Source: Blastopirellula sediminis (GTDB lineage Bacteria > Planctomycetota > Planctomycetia > Pirellulales > Pirellulaceae). From it: a stretch of 64,000 nucleotides of DNA. Location of the stretch: NCBI RefSeq assembly GCF_020966755.1, contig NZ_JAJKFT010000004.1:62001-126000 (forward strand), read 5' to 3'. Position numbers and translations under genes: made by a program. Of this stretch, positions 20,812-30,520 are shown one piece after another. Numbering within the stretch: position 1 is the first letter of the stretch; every line of letters starts with the position of its first letter. The notes beneath the pieces are model-generated. The model was not told the DNA's origin. It did not search any database and worked only from the letters and a program-made list of their open reading frames with translations.

Positions 20812-21438
20812 ATGGCGAAAAAGCGACTGTTGGTGCTCGGAACGCATAACAAAAAGAAGGGCGCCGAAATGGCGGCGCTGCTCGAGCCTCTCGGGATCGA
20901 ACTGCAGACTTTGGCGCAGACGCCTGGCGCAATCGAGGTGGAAGAAGACGCCGATTCGTTCGCCGGCAACGCCGAGAAGAAAGCGGTCGAGCAGGCGAAG
21001 CATCTCGGCGTGTGGGTCTTGGCGGAAGACAGCGGATTGTGCGTCGACGCCCTGGCCGGCGAGCCGGGGATTTACTCGGCCCGCTTCTCAGGGCCGGGAG
21101 CGACCGACGAGTCGAATAATCAGTTGCTGCTGGAAAAGCTGGCCGGAGTTACCGACGCACGGCGGACGGCGCACTACGTTTGTACTATGCGGCTGGCGGC
21201 GCCCAGCGGCGAAATCATGGCAGCGAGCGAAGGGATCTGCCGCGGCAGGATTGTGCACGAAGAGCGAGGGAGCGGCGGGTTCGGCTACGATCCACTCTTC
21301 GAGCTGATCGAATATCGCCGGACGTTCGGCGAGATGGGCGGAGCGGTCAAATCGGTGCTGAGTCACCGAGCGAGAGCTTCCCGCAGATTGATACCGCAGC
21401 TGCTTCAGCTGGTGATATCTGGGAAGTGGGCGAATTAG
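20812..21438 (+). CDS. rdgB: XTP/dITP pyrophosphatase (Ham1/RdgB)
   Basis: A 208-residue house-cleaning nucleotide pyrophosphatase that removes non-canonical purine triphosphates (XTP, dITP, ITP). Family motifs: GTHNKKKGAEM at the N-terminus (usually GTxNxxK), LAEDSGLCVDAL with the catalytic Asp, and GSGGFGYDPLF. The open frame extends upstream to 20713, but that part overlaps the preceding terminator; ATG 20812 has GAGGA 6-7 bases before it and begins the conserved strand. It is a single-gene unit. Confidence 0.95.
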   Translation: MAKKRLLVLGTHNKKKGAEMAALLEPLGIELQTLAQTPGAIEVEEDADSFAGNAEKKAVEQAKHLGVWVLAEDSGLCVDALAGEPGIYSARFSGPGATDESNNQLLLEKLAGVTDARRTAHYVCTMRLAAPSGEIMAASEGICRGRIVHEERGSGGFGYDPLFELIEYRRTFGEMGGAVKSVLSHRARASRRLIPQLLQLVISGKWAN

Positions 21439-21535
21439 TCGCTAGCAAAAAAAATGAGCGAGCCGTTGGATAAAGGCAGCCCGCTCTTTATGAAATGTAG
21501 ACCGTTAGATGACCTCCGTAAGTTAGCAAAGCAGT

Positions 21536-21541
21536 TATAAT
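21536..21541 (+). promoter_or_regulatory. Candidate -10 element upstream of the M20 amidohydrolase
   Basis: TATAAT at 21536-21541, 60 bases before the gene start. No convincing -35 at 16-18 bases. Low confidence. Confidence 0.3.
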
Positions 21542-21601
21542 CTTTGCAAGAGCATTTGGGTAATTTTGGACGAATTTCTTGCCGGAGCGCGAAACGTGAC
21601 G

Positions 21602-22927
21602 ATGCGAAGATTCATTCCAGCTTTTCTGGCTGTTTGCGTAGCGGTCTCGATTCCGGCGATCGCTTTGTCCGAAACGACCGACGAGTGGGTCGATCAGAAC
21701 TTGCCGGGGCTGCTGGAAATTTACAAAGATCTCCATGCGCACCCGGAGGTTTCGTACGAAGAAGCGGTCACCTCGAAAAAGCTGGCCGACATTCTGCGTG
21801 ACGCCGGTTATGAAGTGACCACCGACGTTGGGGGACATGGCGTCGTCGCCGTTTTGAAGAACGGCGAAGGTCCGACGTTGATGCTTCGCTGCGATATGGA
21901 CGGTCTACCAGTGACCGAACAAACGGAGCTGGTTTATGCGTCTCAGGAAAAAATCACGACCAGCGACGGCGTGACGACCGGCGTGATGCATGCCTGCGGT
22001 CACGACGTCCACATGACCAACTTGATCGGCGTCGCCCGATTTTTGGCGTCGCATCGCGACCGGTGGCAAGGAACGCTGGTCCTGATTTGCCAACCAGCCG
22101 AAGAACGCGGCGGCGGCGCGAAAGCGATGTTGGAAGCGGGGCTGCTGGAGCGTTTTCCGAAACCGGATTATGCCCTGGCGCTGCACGTCGCCGCGACGCT
22201 GCCGGCCGGGACGATCGGTTATCGTGCCGGGTATGCGATGGCGAACGTCGACAGCGTCGACATTACGATCCATGGCCGCGGCGGACATGGCGCCTATCCG
22301 CACGCGACGATCGACCCGATCGTCCAAGCCTCGGAATTGGTGATGTCGCTGCAAACGATCGTCAGCCGTGAAGTCAAACCGATTGATCCGGCGGTGATCA
22401 CGGTCGGTTCGATGCACGGGGGCGCCAAGCACAACGTGATTAGCGATCGCTGCGACTTGCAGCTGACGGTTCGCAGTTATGGCGACAAAGTTCGCGCCCA
22501 ACTCAAAGAAGCAATTACCCGCCGAGCTAACGCGATTGCTGAAGCTTACAACGCTCCCGAGCCGACAATTGTTTACTCCGAAGGAACGCCGAGCCTCTTT
22601 AACGATCATGAATTGGCGAAAGAGATGGTCGGCGTCTTTCGCGCAACGTTGGGAGACGAAAATGTCTCCCCCAGCGAACCGTCGATGGGAGGAGAAGACT
22701 TTGGACGCTATGGTTTGGCGGGCGTCCCGATCCTGATGTTTCAGCTTGGTTCCGTCGAGCAGAAGCGGTTGGACCGTTTCGCGGAATTGGGACAAGATCC
22801 CCCGTCGCTGCACTCGCCGTTTTATTACCCTGACATTGAACCGACTTTGCGTACAGGATTGCGTGCGATGATTGCCGGTTCGCTCGACTTGCTTCAGGCG
22901 CCCCCTGCCGAAGAACAACGCAACTAG
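21602..22927 (+). CDS. Exported M20D-type amidohydrolase (N-acyl-amino-acid/hippurate hydrolase family)
   Basis: A 441-residue M20D aminoacylase-like enzyme with a signal peptide (MRRFIPAFLAVCVAVSIPAIALS). Metal ligands and catalytic Glu: MHACGHDVHM, PAEERGGGAKAML, ALHVAATLPAG, and GGEDFGRY plus a terminal LHSPFYYP. The family hydrolyses N-acyl amino acids; the substrate here is unknown. A further-upstream ATG at 21566 and a GTG at 21596 are in frame, but ATG 21602 gives a clean signal peptide. The next gene begins 2 bases after its stop, so the two are translated from one message. Confidence 0.9.
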   Translation: MRRFIPAFLAVCVAVSIPAIALSETTDEWVDQNLPGLLEIYKDLHAHPEVSYEEAVTSKKLADILRDAGYEVTTDVGGHGVVAVLKNGEGPTLMLRCDMDGLPVTEQTELVYASQEKITTSDGVTTGVMHACGHDVHMTNLIGVARFLASHRDRWQGTLVLICQPAEERGGGAKAMLEAGLLERFPKPDYALALHVAATLPAGTIGYRAGYAMANVDSVDITIHGRGGHGAYPHATIDPIVQASELVMSLQTIVSREVKPIDPAVITVGSMHGGAKHNVISDRCDLQLTVRSYGDKVRAQLKEAITRRANAIAEAYNAPEPTIVYSEGTPSLFNDHELAKEMVGVFRATLGDENVSPSEPSMGGEDFGRYGLAGVPILMFQLGSVEQKRLDRFAELGQDPPSLHSPFYYPDIEPTLRTGLRAMIAGSLDLLQAPPAEEQRN

Positions 22928-22928
22928 C

Positions 22929-23288
22929 ATGCAGAAATTGCGGACAGGGCTGATAATCGTCGGCTATTTCTTGATAGTCGTGGCGGTGATCGGCGCGATG
23001 AGTTCGGCGAGAAGCTGGGCGTTAGCGGAATTGGATACGGCGGACAGTCGAGAGCAATGGAGCGACTTTCGACATCGCGTCCAAACCCAGATGGAAGAGG
23101 GGGGAGCACCGGTGGCCCGCAGCGTTCCCAAAAGCGCCGAACCACCCACTTTTGTGCTGCTTCGAGATCATTTTTACGTGCTCCTGGCCTTTGTTTTGCT
23201 GATAAGCACTTTGCTTTACTGGGTATCGGCATGGATGTTTTCGGGCGCCCTGCGAACCTCGGCGCCGTATGGCGACTCTCGGTCGTAG
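22929..23288 (+). CDS. Small hypothetical membrane protein
   Basis: A 119-residue protein with a hydrophobic N-terminal helix (about residues 7-25, IIVGYFLIVVAVIGAM) and a second one (about 79-102, YVLLAFVLLISTLLYWVSAW), with a polar loop of about 50 residues between. I do not recognise a family. It starts 2 bases after the stop of the amidohydrolase gene, so coupling is likely; a membrane partner of that enzyme is conceivable but unsupported. Confidence 0.7.
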   Translation: MQKLRTGLIIVGYFLIVVAVIGAMSSARSWALAELDTADSREQWSDFRHRVQTQMEEGGAPVARSVPKSAEPPTFVLLRDHFYVLLAFVLLISTLLYWVSAWMFSGALRTSAPYGDSRS

Positions 23289-23332
23289 GAATCTGCTGCC
23301 CGCTGTCCCCGGAGTTGAACTAGAATACTGGC

Positions 23333-23851
23333 ATGAGTCCCTCCAGTCGGCAAAACGAAACGCGTCAACCAGAGCTGCTGGTGCGGCATTGGCCGCTCGT
23401 GCAGTCTCCTTGGGAAACCGGCGGGATGGCGATCGCCTTCGCGGCGGTGGGGCTGATTGCGCACTACGCGTCAGCCAGTTGGTCGCTCGGTTTGTTGTGC
23501 GTGGTTCTCTTGCTGCTCACGTCGTGGCGGATGTGGTTGCCGGCGACCTTTGAGATCGGCCCTCGCGGCATCGTGCAGAAGAACCTGTGGGGACAGCGCC
23601 GCATTCAGTGGCGCAGCGTCGAAAGTTGGCAGCAACAGCGCAAAGGAGTGCTGGTCTATTTGCTGGCCGACGCTTCGGCCGCAGCCGAGTTGAGCAACAT
23701 CTATATCTCGGGCCCGGGGCAAGTCGATGAGATCTGCGAGATCATCGACTTCTATTTGCAGATTCGCCGCTCGGGCGGCGGCTCGTCGATCTTGCGACAC
23801 GACGACAGCGCCGATTCGATCGGAACGCCTCCCGTCTCGGCGTCCCGTTAA
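23333..23851 (+). CDS. Hypothetical membrane protein with a C-terminal PH-like domain
   Basis: A 172-residue protein. After a polar N-terminus there are two adjacent transmembrane helices (about residues 32-70), then a beta-rich segment TFEIGPRGIVQKNLWGQRRI...WRSVESWQQQRKGVLVYL that has the look of the bacterial PH-like (bPH/DUF304-type) domains, and a Ser/Gly-rich tail. Function unknown. Its stop shares the TTAA palindrome (23848-23851) with the stop of convergent oppF. Confidence 0.65.
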   Translation: MSPSSRQNETRQPELLVRHWPLVQSPWETGGMAIAFAAVGLIAHYASASWSLGLLCVVLLLLTSWRMWLPATFEIGPRGIVQKNLWGQRRIQWRSVESWQQQRKGVLVYLLADASAAAELSNIYISGPGQVDEICEIIDFYLQIRRSGGGSSILRHDDSADSIGTPPVSASR

Positions 23852-24876
23852 AGCGAACTCGTATCGACTTTAAAGCAGGAAGCCTTGTGCGCGCTTCCTT
23901 CCAACTGGGGCGGCTTGCTGCGGCAGATCACTTCGTCGACGATCGGGCAGCGATCGGCGAACGGGCAGCCAGGATAGGCTTTGTCGGGCGAAGGAACTTC
24001 TCCCTGCAAGACGACTCGCTGGCGCGTTCGTTCCAGCGCCGGATCGGGAACCGGAATCGCCGACAAGAGCGCCTTCGTATAGGGATGCTGCGGCGATTCG
24101 TAAAGCTCTTCGGCCGGCGCCATCTCGACGATCCGTCCCAAGTACATCACGCCGACGCGCGTCGAGATATGACGCACGACGGAAAGATCGTGTGCGATGA
24201 ACAAGTACGAAAGCCCCAGCTTTTGCTGCAAGTCCATCAGCAGGTTCACGACTTGCGCTTGAATCGAGACGTCGAGGGCCGAGACCGGTTCGTCGCACAA
24301 GATCACGCGGGGGCGAACGGCCAAAGCGCGAGCGATGCCGATACGTTGCCGCTGACCGCCGGAGAACTCATGCGGATAGCGATTGATGTAGCGGGGGTTG
24401 AGCCCGACCAGTTCCATCAGCCGCATCACTTCCAGCTTGCGATCGACGCCGCTGGCCAGGTTATAGATTTTGATCGGTTCGCCGATGATCGAACCGACCG
24501 TCATCCGCGGGTTGAGCGACGCAAACGGGTCCTGGAAGATCATCTGCACGTCGCGGCGATAAGGACGCATCGCGGCGCCGGTCAGCCCGTCGACGCGACG
24601 GCCGTTGATGTAGACTTCGCCGGCGGTCGGCGGAGTCAGATTCAAGATCGCCTTGGCCGTGGTCGATTTACCGCAGCCCGATTCGCCGACCAGGCCGAGC
24701 GTTTCCCCTTCCCCCAGCGTAAAGCTGATGCCATCGACGGCGCGGACGAAACCGGATTCGCCGGTGAACCAACCGCCGCGGCGAAAGGGAAAGTGGACCT
24801 TCATGTCGCGCACTTCCAGCAGCGGCGGTTTCGCCGAGACTGCGAGCAGCGGTTCTTCTGTCAATTCCAACGTCAC
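23848..24876 (-). CDS. oppF: Oligopeptide ABC transporter ATP-binding protein OppF
   Basis: A 342-residue ABC ATPase. Walker [10 protein letters not shown] (about 63-71), Q-loop [12 protein letters not shown], signature [15 protein letters not shown], Walker [13 protein letters not shown] and the H-switch FIAHDLSVV are all intact. The C-terminal oligopeptide-transporter extension carries a CPFADRCP...C cysteine motif (about residue 300), which in this subfamily can hold a [4Fe-4S] cluster. It is the last gene of the opp operon; its ATG overlaps the oppD stop by 4 bases. A dpp assignment cannot be excluded. Confidence 0.93.
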   Translation of the reverse strand: MTLELTEEPLLAVSAKPPLLEVRDMKVHFPFRRGGWFTGESGFVRAVDGISFTLGEGETLGLVGESGCGKSTTAKAILNLTPPTAGEVYINGRRVDGLTGAAMRPYRRDVQMIFQDPFASLNPRMTVGSIIGEPIKIYNLASGVDRKLEVMRLMELVGLNPRYINRYPHEFSGGQRQRIGIARALAVRPRVILCDEPVSALDVSIQAQVVNLLMDLQQKLGLSYLFIAHDLSVVRHISTRVGVMYLGRIVEMAPAEELYESPQHPYTKALLSAIPVPDPALERTRQRVVLQGEVPSPDKAYPGCPFADRCPIVDEVICRSKPPQLEGSAHKASCFKVDTSSL

Positions 24877-25910
24877 GATTGGTCCTCGCTAATCTGCGAC
24901 GCTGCGTCGTGTCGCGGCGCTTCATCAATATTGACCAGGCAAGCGTAGCCGCCGCCGGATGGGGAGTCGAACAGCGGCGGATCGACTTCGCTGCAGTTGG
25001 CGATGCTGAAGGGGCAACGCGGGCGGAACGAACATCCGCCGGGGAGCTTGGAAAGATCGGGCGGTTGACCCGGAATCGGGCGCAACTCGGCTTCCAGTTG
25101 ATCGACGCGCGGCGCCGATTCGAGCAAACCAAGCGTATAGGGATGCCGCGGATTCTGGAACAGTTCGTCGACGGTCGCCTTTTCGACGACGCGACCAGCG
25201 TACATCACTTGCACGCGATGCGCAATGTTGGCGATCACGCCCAGATCGTGCGTGATCATCAGGATCGCGGTTCCCTCTTGCTCCTGCAGCTCTTTCATCA
25301 GTTCCAGAATCTGGGCCTGAATCGTTACGTCGAGAGCCGTCGTCGGCTCGTCGGCGATCAGGATGTCCGGCTTGCACGACAAGGCCATCGCGATCATCAC
25401 GCGTTGACGCATCCCGCCGGAGAACTGATGCGGATACTCGAAGACTCGCTTACTTGCTGACGGAATGCCGACTTTCTCCAGCATTTCGATCGCGTGCTTG
25501 GTCGCCTCTTTGGCCGAAAGCCCCAGGTGGCGGCGCGTTACTTCGGTCAGCTGATCTTCGACCGTCAAAAACGGGTTGAGGGCGGTCATCGGATCTTGAA
25601 AGATCATCGCGATCCGGTTTCCGCGGATGTTGGATAATTCCTTCGACGACATCTTCAGCAGATCTTTGCCGCGATAGATCGCGCGTCCGGAAACGATCTT
25701 GCCCGGGGGCTGCGGAATGAGTCCCATCAGCGCCAGCGAGGTGACCGACTTGCCGGAGCCTGATTCGCCGACCACGCCAAGCGTTTCGCCGGCGCGCAGT
25801 TGCCAGTCGACGCCGCGCACGGCGGTGACCAAGCCGTCGTCGGTATGAAACTCAACGCGGAGGTCTTCGACGCGAAGGAGCGGATCTTGCGTATTGCTTG
25901 TGGACGCCAT
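24873..25910 (-). CDS. oppD: Oligopeptide ABC transporter ATP-binding protein OppD
   Basis: A 345-residue ABC ATPase, partner of OppF. Walker A GESGSGKSV (about 47-55), signature FSGGMRQRVMIAMAL, Walker B ILIADEPTTALD, H-switch MITHDLGVI. The C-terminal extension has the CSFRPRCPFS...C cysteine set and ends with a polar tail. It is separated from oppC by 9 bases and overlaps oppF by 4, so stoichiometric translation is likely. Confidence 0.93.
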   Translation of the reverse strand: MASTSNTQDPLLRVEDLRVEFHTDDGLVTAVRGVDWQLRAGETLGVVGESGSGKSVTSLALMGLIPQPPGKIVSGRAIYRGKDLLKMSSKELSNIRGNRIAMIFQDPMTALNPFLTVEDQLTEVTRRHLGLSAKEATKHAIEMLEKVGIPSASKRVFEYPHQFSGGMRQRVMIAMALSCKPDILIADEPTTALDVTIQAQILELMKELQEQEGTAILMITHDLGVIANIAHRVQVMYAGRVVEKATVDELFQNPRHPYTLGLLESAPRVDQLEAELRPIPGQPPDLSKLPGGCSFRPRCPFSIANCSEVDPPLFDSPSGGGYACLVNIDEAPRHDAASQISEDQS

Positions 25911-25919
25911 GCCGGTTCC

Positions 25920-27041
25920 TTAGCGATTCTTCATGCGGGGATCGAGCGCGTCGCGAAGACCGTCCCCCAGAAAGTTGAGCGAGTACAACGTCGAGGCCAG
26001 GGCGATCGCCGGGAAGACGATCAGCCACCAGTAAATCCGAATCGGCGTGATCACCTTCAAGCCTTCGTTGGCGAGCAGTCCCCACGAGACGTTCGGCTCT
26101 TCGACGCCAATCCCGAGAAAGGAGAGGAACGCTTCGAAGAGCATGACCGACGGAATCGTCAGCGTCAGGTACACGATCACGACGCCCAGCACGTTGGGAA
26201 CGAGGTGAACGAAGACGATACGACTGGGGCTGGCGCCGATTGTGCGAGCGGCGTCGACAAATTGTTCGTGCTTCAGGCTGATTACCTGGCCGCGGACGAC
26301 GCGGGCCATCGTCAGCCAGTAAATGGCGCCGATCAAAAAGTAGAACGCGACGATACGATTAATGCCATATGATTCCAGGTTCGCTTTGATCGACGGTTCG
26401 CTGATCACCATCACCACGAAGATCACGATGAAAATGAACGGGATCGAGTAGAGAATGTCGACCACCCGCATCATCGCGTCGTCGACATGCCCGCCGACAT
26501 AACCGCTGATGGCGCCATAGCTGACGCCGATGATCAAGGAGACGAAGGTCGCCACCACGCCGACGATCAGCGAAACGCGAGCGCCCCAAAACAAGCGAGA
26601 CAACATGTCGCGGCCAAGATGGTCCGAGCCGCAGAAACTGGGAATCGCCCAGTCGCCGAACATCTTTAAGCGGGTGCGGATCAAGGCTTCGTCGAACGCG
26701 CTCGGGTCGTTCCAAAGCGTCTTAATCGCGGCGTCGAGTTCCTCTCCGCTCAATTCGGCCAGGCCAAGTTGAACCGGTTCGCTGTTGGGCGCCGCAAACG
26801 ACCGATCGCGTAGATGCTGTTCGACCGGCGATTGCAGAGGAAAGATCGGAGTCAGCACCGCCGACAGGCTAAGCAGGACCAGAAAGACGAGCGCGCCCAT
26901 CGCCACCCAGTTGCGACGCAAGCGACGCCACGCGTCTTGCCAAAGCGAAACGCCTTGAATCGCGCTGGCGTCACGCAGCATGTCGCGGTAACGGTCGAGC
27001 GGCGGTAGTGCGTCTTCGAAGTTGCGGTTTTGCGAGTTCAA
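25920..27041 (-). CDS. oppC: Oligopeptide ABC transporter permease OppC, with enlarged first periplasmic loop
   Basis: A 373-residue permease; E. coli OppC has about 300. It has an N-terminal cytoplasmic tail, TM1 (about residues 46-66), then a periplasmic loop of about 70 residues (71-140) before GSDHLGRDMLSRLFWGARVSL, where E. coli has about 35. The BPD_transp_1 core follows, with the EAA loop EHFVDAARTIGASPSRI-like sequence (KHEQFVDAARTIGASPS). The enlarged loop would face the binding protein, which is itself enlarged. Confidence 0.9.
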   Translation of the reverse strand: MNSQNRNFEDALPPLDRYRDMLRDASAIQGVSLWQDAWRRLRRNWVAMGALVFLVLLSLSAVLTPIFPLQSPVEQHLRDRSFAAPNSEPVQLGLAELSGEELDAAIKTLWNDPSAFDEALIRTRLKMFGDWAIPSFCGSDHLGRDMLSRLFWGARVSLIVGVVATFVSLIIGVSYGAISGYVGGHVDDAMMRVVDILYSIPFIFIVIFVVMVISEPSIKANLESYGINRIVAFYFLIGAIYWLTMARVVRGQVISLKHEQFVDAARTIGASPSRIVFVHLVPNVLGVVIVYLTLTIPSVMLFEAFLSFLGIGVEEPNVSWGLLANEGLKVITPIRIYWWLIVFPAIALASTLYSLNFLGDGLRDALDPRMKNR

Positions 27042-27067
27042 GGGGAAGAGCCGATAACGGAGGAATG

Positions 27068-27985
27068 CTATTTCAGTTTGATCCGCGGATCGAGCAGTTG
27101 GTACGAGACGTCGACCAGCGTATTCATGACCAGCACCAGCGCCGTCGAAACCATGACGATCCCGAGCGAAGTGGTGTAGTCGCGCTGGGTAACCGCTTCA
27201 ATGAAGTGCGTTCCCAGCCCCGGCAGGAAGAAGATTCGTTCGATCACCAGCGAGCCGGTCAAAATCCCAGCGACCGCAGGACCCAAGTACGAAACGACCG
27301 GCAGCAAGGCGCCGCGAACCGCATGTTTCAGGACCACCGTGCTCGGCATCAGCCCTTTGGCGTAAGCGGTCCGAATGTAGTCCTGACCAAGCACGTCGAG
27401 CATGCCGGTACGCGTCAGGCGAGAAATGTAAGCCGCGAAGGGCGCCGCCAGGCAAATGGAGGGAAGGACCATGTCGATCGGTTTCCCCCAGCCGGCGGCC
27501 GGGAACCATTTCAACTGGAAGACGAAAACCATAATCGCGAGTCCCGCGAGCACAAAATTGGGGACTGCGATCCCGATCGTCGCCATCGAGCGGAAGAAAA
27601 CGTCGAGCAGCGAGTTGCGCCACAACGCCGAGATAATCCCGGCCGAAAGACCGACGATCAGCGCCATCGACATCGCCAAGACGCCCAGCGTTGCGCTAAT
27701 CGGGAAACCTTCCGAGATGATCTCGCTCACTTCGTAGTCGTTCAGCACCTGGCTCGAGAGGAAGTCTCCTTGGCAGGCGTTACTGAGGTAATACCAGTAC
27801 TGCACCGGCCAGGGATCGTTCAAGTGAAAGCGATCCTTCCGCATCTTTTCGATTTCAGGCGGATAGGCGCGTTCGCCAGACATCGGCCCGCCGGGGACGG
27901 ACAACATCAAGAAGAAGCTGAGCGTGTAGACGAGCCAGAGCGTGATGACGATCCAGATGGCTCGACGAATCAGAAAACGAATCAA
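27068..27985 (-). CDS. oppB: Oligopeptide ABC transporter permease OppB
   Basis: A 305-residue permease of normal length. The N-terminus MIRFLIRRAIWIVITLWLVYTLSFFLM is TM1 of the OppB/DppB type, then a periplasmic segment with FHLNDPWPVQYWYYL and GDF...DYEVSEII, which resembles OppB rather than DppB. Core helices and EAA loop (GQDYIRTAYAKGLMPSTV) follow, ending with YQLLDPRIK. It overlaps oppA by 4 bases and lies 26 bases before oppC. Confidence 0.93.
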   Translation of the reverse strand: MIRFLIRRAIWIVITLWLVYTLSFFLMLSVPGGPMSGERAYPPEIEKMRKDRFHLNDPWPVQYWYYLSNACQGDFLSSQVLNDYEVSEIISEGFPISATLGVLAMSMALIVGLSAGIISALWRNSLLDVFFRSMATIGIAVPNFVLAGLAIMVFVFQLKWFPAAGWGKPIDMVLPSICLAAPFAAYISRLTRTGMLDVLGQDYIRTAYAKGLMPSTVVLKHAVRGALLPVVSYLGPAVAGILTGSLVIERIFFLPGLGTHFIEAVTQRDYTTSLGIVMVSTALVLVMNTLVDVSYQLLDPRIKLK

Positions 27986-29964
27986 CGGAGACCCTCCGCC
28001 TCGAAAATGCGAGCTTTTTCCGCTTCGTCGATTTCCAGGATATGCAAGGGATGTAAATCCTGAATGTTGGGATAAAAATTCTTGACGTATGGGCGAACGA
28101 TATTCAGCGAAACGTAATAGTAGATCGGCAAGATCGGCATTTCATCCATCAGGATTTGCTCGGCCTTGCTCAGCATCTCTAGACGTTTGACCGGATCGGC
28201 TTCGGCCTGGGCGTCGCGGATGAGTTGATCATACTCGGCGTTGCTCCAGCCTGTCTGGTTGTTTTCGCCCCCGGTGACGAACATATCGAGAAAAGTGTTC
28301 GGATCGGGGTAATCGGCGATCCAACCGGCCCGCGCGATGTCGTATTCGAGGTTACGAGAAGAAGCCAGAAAAACGGACCATTCCAGGTTGCGCAGTTCGA
28401 CGTCAATCTGCAGGTTCTTCTTCAACTGTTGCTGCACGACCGACGCGATGTCTTTGTGCCCTTCGTGGGTGTTGTAAAGGATCTGAACCTTGGGCAAACC
28501 TTTGCCGCCGGGATAGCCGGCTTCGGCGAGTAAACGGCGGGCTTCTTCCGGGTCGTACTCGCCGGTATGTCCGCCGCCGTAACCAGCCAGGCCAGGCGGA
28601 ACGTAACTGGTCGCCGGGATCTGCCCGGCCTTGGTGACGTAGTCGACGATCTCCTGTTTGTTGATCGCCAGGTTCAACGCGCGGCGAACCTTCGGATTAT
28701 CGAGCCCCGGCCGCGTCGTATTGATCCGGTAGAAGTACGTGGTCAGCATCGGCGCGATCCGCATGTCGGACTGCGAACCTTCCGGCTTTTCCGCGTCACG
28801 CTTCAGTAGCGACGGCAGAGCAGGGGTCGGAACCGTGATCCCCCAGTCGATCTGCCCATTCATATACATATTGAGGACCGTCGTGTCGGACTGCACCGCT
28901 AATACGTCGATGATGTTCAGCTTGACGTTCTCGGCGTCCCAATACTTCGGGTTTTTTCGCAAGCGGATCCGGTCACGAATGCGGCGGAACTCAAGCGTGA
29001 AGGCCCCATTGGAAACGATGTTTTCCGGCTTGGTCCACTCGGGATAGCCGTAGGTCTCGATGCAGGTCCGATTGACCGGGTGCATCGGATAGAAAGCGAC
29101 CAGGTCAAGGAAATAAGGAGTCGGGTTGGTCAGCGTCACTACCAGCGTGTGATCATCGGGCGCCTTGATGCCGACTTCGTCAAAGTGAATGGTCAAGAAG
29201 TTGACCGGCTGAACCTTCGGATCGTCTTTGAGAATCTGGTTGCGAATCGCGTCAGACTCAGAAAGCTTCACGAACTTTTTGATTTCGCCTGGCGCGTCCC
29301 AGGCGATCTTGCCATCCTTGGTCGGCTTCACTTCGACTTCAAAGATCTTGCCTTCGTCACCGGCGACGGCGGTTACCTTCTTCAGAATGCCGGACAGGAT
29401 CGTTCCGCGCGGAAAATGCTGTTCCGAGTTGCCATCGGTTGCCGGAAACATCTTGGGACCGGCACGATCGGGCAGTTCAATCTCGACCCGGTCGCCAACT
29501 TCGACCTTTGAGAGAGAATACTTCTCCGCATTTTTGACATACCACAATTGGTAGGCGTATTCGGACGGCAACTGGGGGTGCAAGAAGCGTTGCCATGAGA
29601 AGACCCAGTCGTGGGCGGTAACTGGCTCACCATTGGACCAGACGGAGTCCTCCCGAATGTGGAAGGTATAGGTAAGTTTGTCTTCGGATAATTCGTAAGA
29701 AGTCGCCTGGCCGGGGGCGGCGACCAAGACGGTCGGATCTTCTTCGCTGGGGAGTCGCTGATAGAGCCCCTCAAAGAGCGCTTCGATCACACGCCCTTCC
29801 GGGGCGCCGGTCACCATTTTCGGGTCGACCGACTTCACTTCGGTCCCATTGGCGAACGTAAAATCAGCCGGCGGGAGGTCGCTGAACTGGAAAACGGTAG
29901 CCAGCGCGATAGCGGAGAGGCCTAGTAGGAAGAGGGGAAGAAGGTACCGCAGGGGGAATTTCAT
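27982..29964 (-). CDS. oppA: Oligopeptide-binding protein OppA, with a ~100-residue insertion
   Basis: A 660-residue SBP_bac_5 protein, first gene of the opp operon, with a hydrophobic N-terminal export or anchor segment (residues 5-26). Family marks: ALFEGLYQR, TYTFHIREDSVWSNGEPVTAHDW, NLAINKQEIVDYV, VQILYNTHEGHKDIA. Between the WYVKNAEKY strand (about 148) and KAPDDHTLVVTL (about 267) there are some 115 residues where E. coli OppA has about 20. The insertion includes a VEVGDRVEIELPD strand and Lys/Glu-rich strands. TTG 29976 in frame is possible; ATG 29964 is better. Binding in the periplasm delivers peptides to OppBC. Confidence 0.92.
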   Translation of the reverse strand: MKFPLRYLLPLFLLGLSAIALATVFQFSDLPPADFTFANGTEVKSVDPKMVTGAPEGRVIEALFEGLYQRLPSEEDPTVLVAAPGQATSYELSEDKLTYTFHIREDSVWSNGEPVTAHDWVFSWQRFLHPQLPSEYAYQLWYVKNAEKYSLSKVEVGDRVEIELPDRAGPKMFPATDGNSEQHFPRGTILSGILKKVTAVAGDEGKIFEVEVKPTKDGKIAWDAPGEIKKFVKLSESDAIRNQILKDDPKVQPVNFLTIHFDEVGIKAPDDHTLVVTLTNPTPYFLDLVAFYPMHPVNRTCIETYGYPEWTKPENIVSNGAFTLEFRRIRDRIRLRKNPKYWDAENVKLNIIDVLAVQSDTTVLNMYMNGQIDWGITVPTPALPSLLKRDAEKPEGSQSDMRIAPMLTTYFYRINTTRPGLDNPKVRRALNLAINKQEIVDYVTKAGQIPATSYVPPGLAGYGGGHTGEYDPEEARRLLAEAGYPGGKGLPKVQILYNTHEGHKDIASVVQQQLKKNLQIDVELRNLEWSVFLASSRNLEYDIARAGWIADYPDPNTFLDMFVTGGENNQTGWSNAEYDQLIRDAQAEADPVKRLEMLSKAEQILMDEMPILPIYYYVSLNIVRPYVKNFYPNIQDLHPLHILEIDEAEKARIFEAEGLR

Positions 29965-30520
29965 GATTTTAGGCAAACATTGAATATTGCGGATACGACG
30001 ACCTAATGTCTGAATGTAGGCGGGCGGGGCGGGGAACTCAACCTGTTTTCCCCATGATGGTTAGGTAGATTGTCCCTTTTCGCTGTTGTGGCAGCGATTT
30101 CTCCACAAGAGATTTTTTACCTACGGCTTCCCGTGTCAATTCGACAGCTCGGCTATTCCGTTTTCACATGAACATTTCTAGAATGCCAGACGTACTCACA
30201 TCAATTCGGGCGCAAGGCATCGTTGGTTTTCTAGCCAGGAAAACCGTTTTTTTGCTTGCTTGTCGAAGCGAAGGATATCGCAACGACGAGATGGGACAGC
30301 TTTTGCGGATTTTGTTTTAGTCGAGCCGCAGGAGTACTGATACGCAAGCGCGCTTCGTTGGAACCTTGTTGCGCCGCGCGAATGGGTCGCGACTTCTCAT
30401 TCGCTCATACCGGCGTCGCATCTGCCGCGTTTTGCTTACGCATCCTGTTGCTCGACGCTCACGGTCTACGACCTCCGTATCTCCGTGCGCGGTAGATGTA
30501 TTACACAAGGAACTCAGCAC
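29965..30520. other. 556-base divergent intergenic region between oppA and the ArsR gene
   Basis: I find no gene I can support here; the short frames present have no family character. It must contain the promoter of the opp operon (leftward) and that of the regulator gene (rightward). A short dyad TCTC-CACAA-GAGA occurs near 30100. No clear operator or promoter pair could be picked by eye. The length is unusual for this gene-dense window, where most gaps are under 250 bases. Confidence 0.4.

Noticed and set aside
30256-30495. 79-codon open frame upstream of the ArsR gene
   Set aside because: No ribosome site, no family resemblance, Cys/Arg-rich composition and position in a likely regulatory region.
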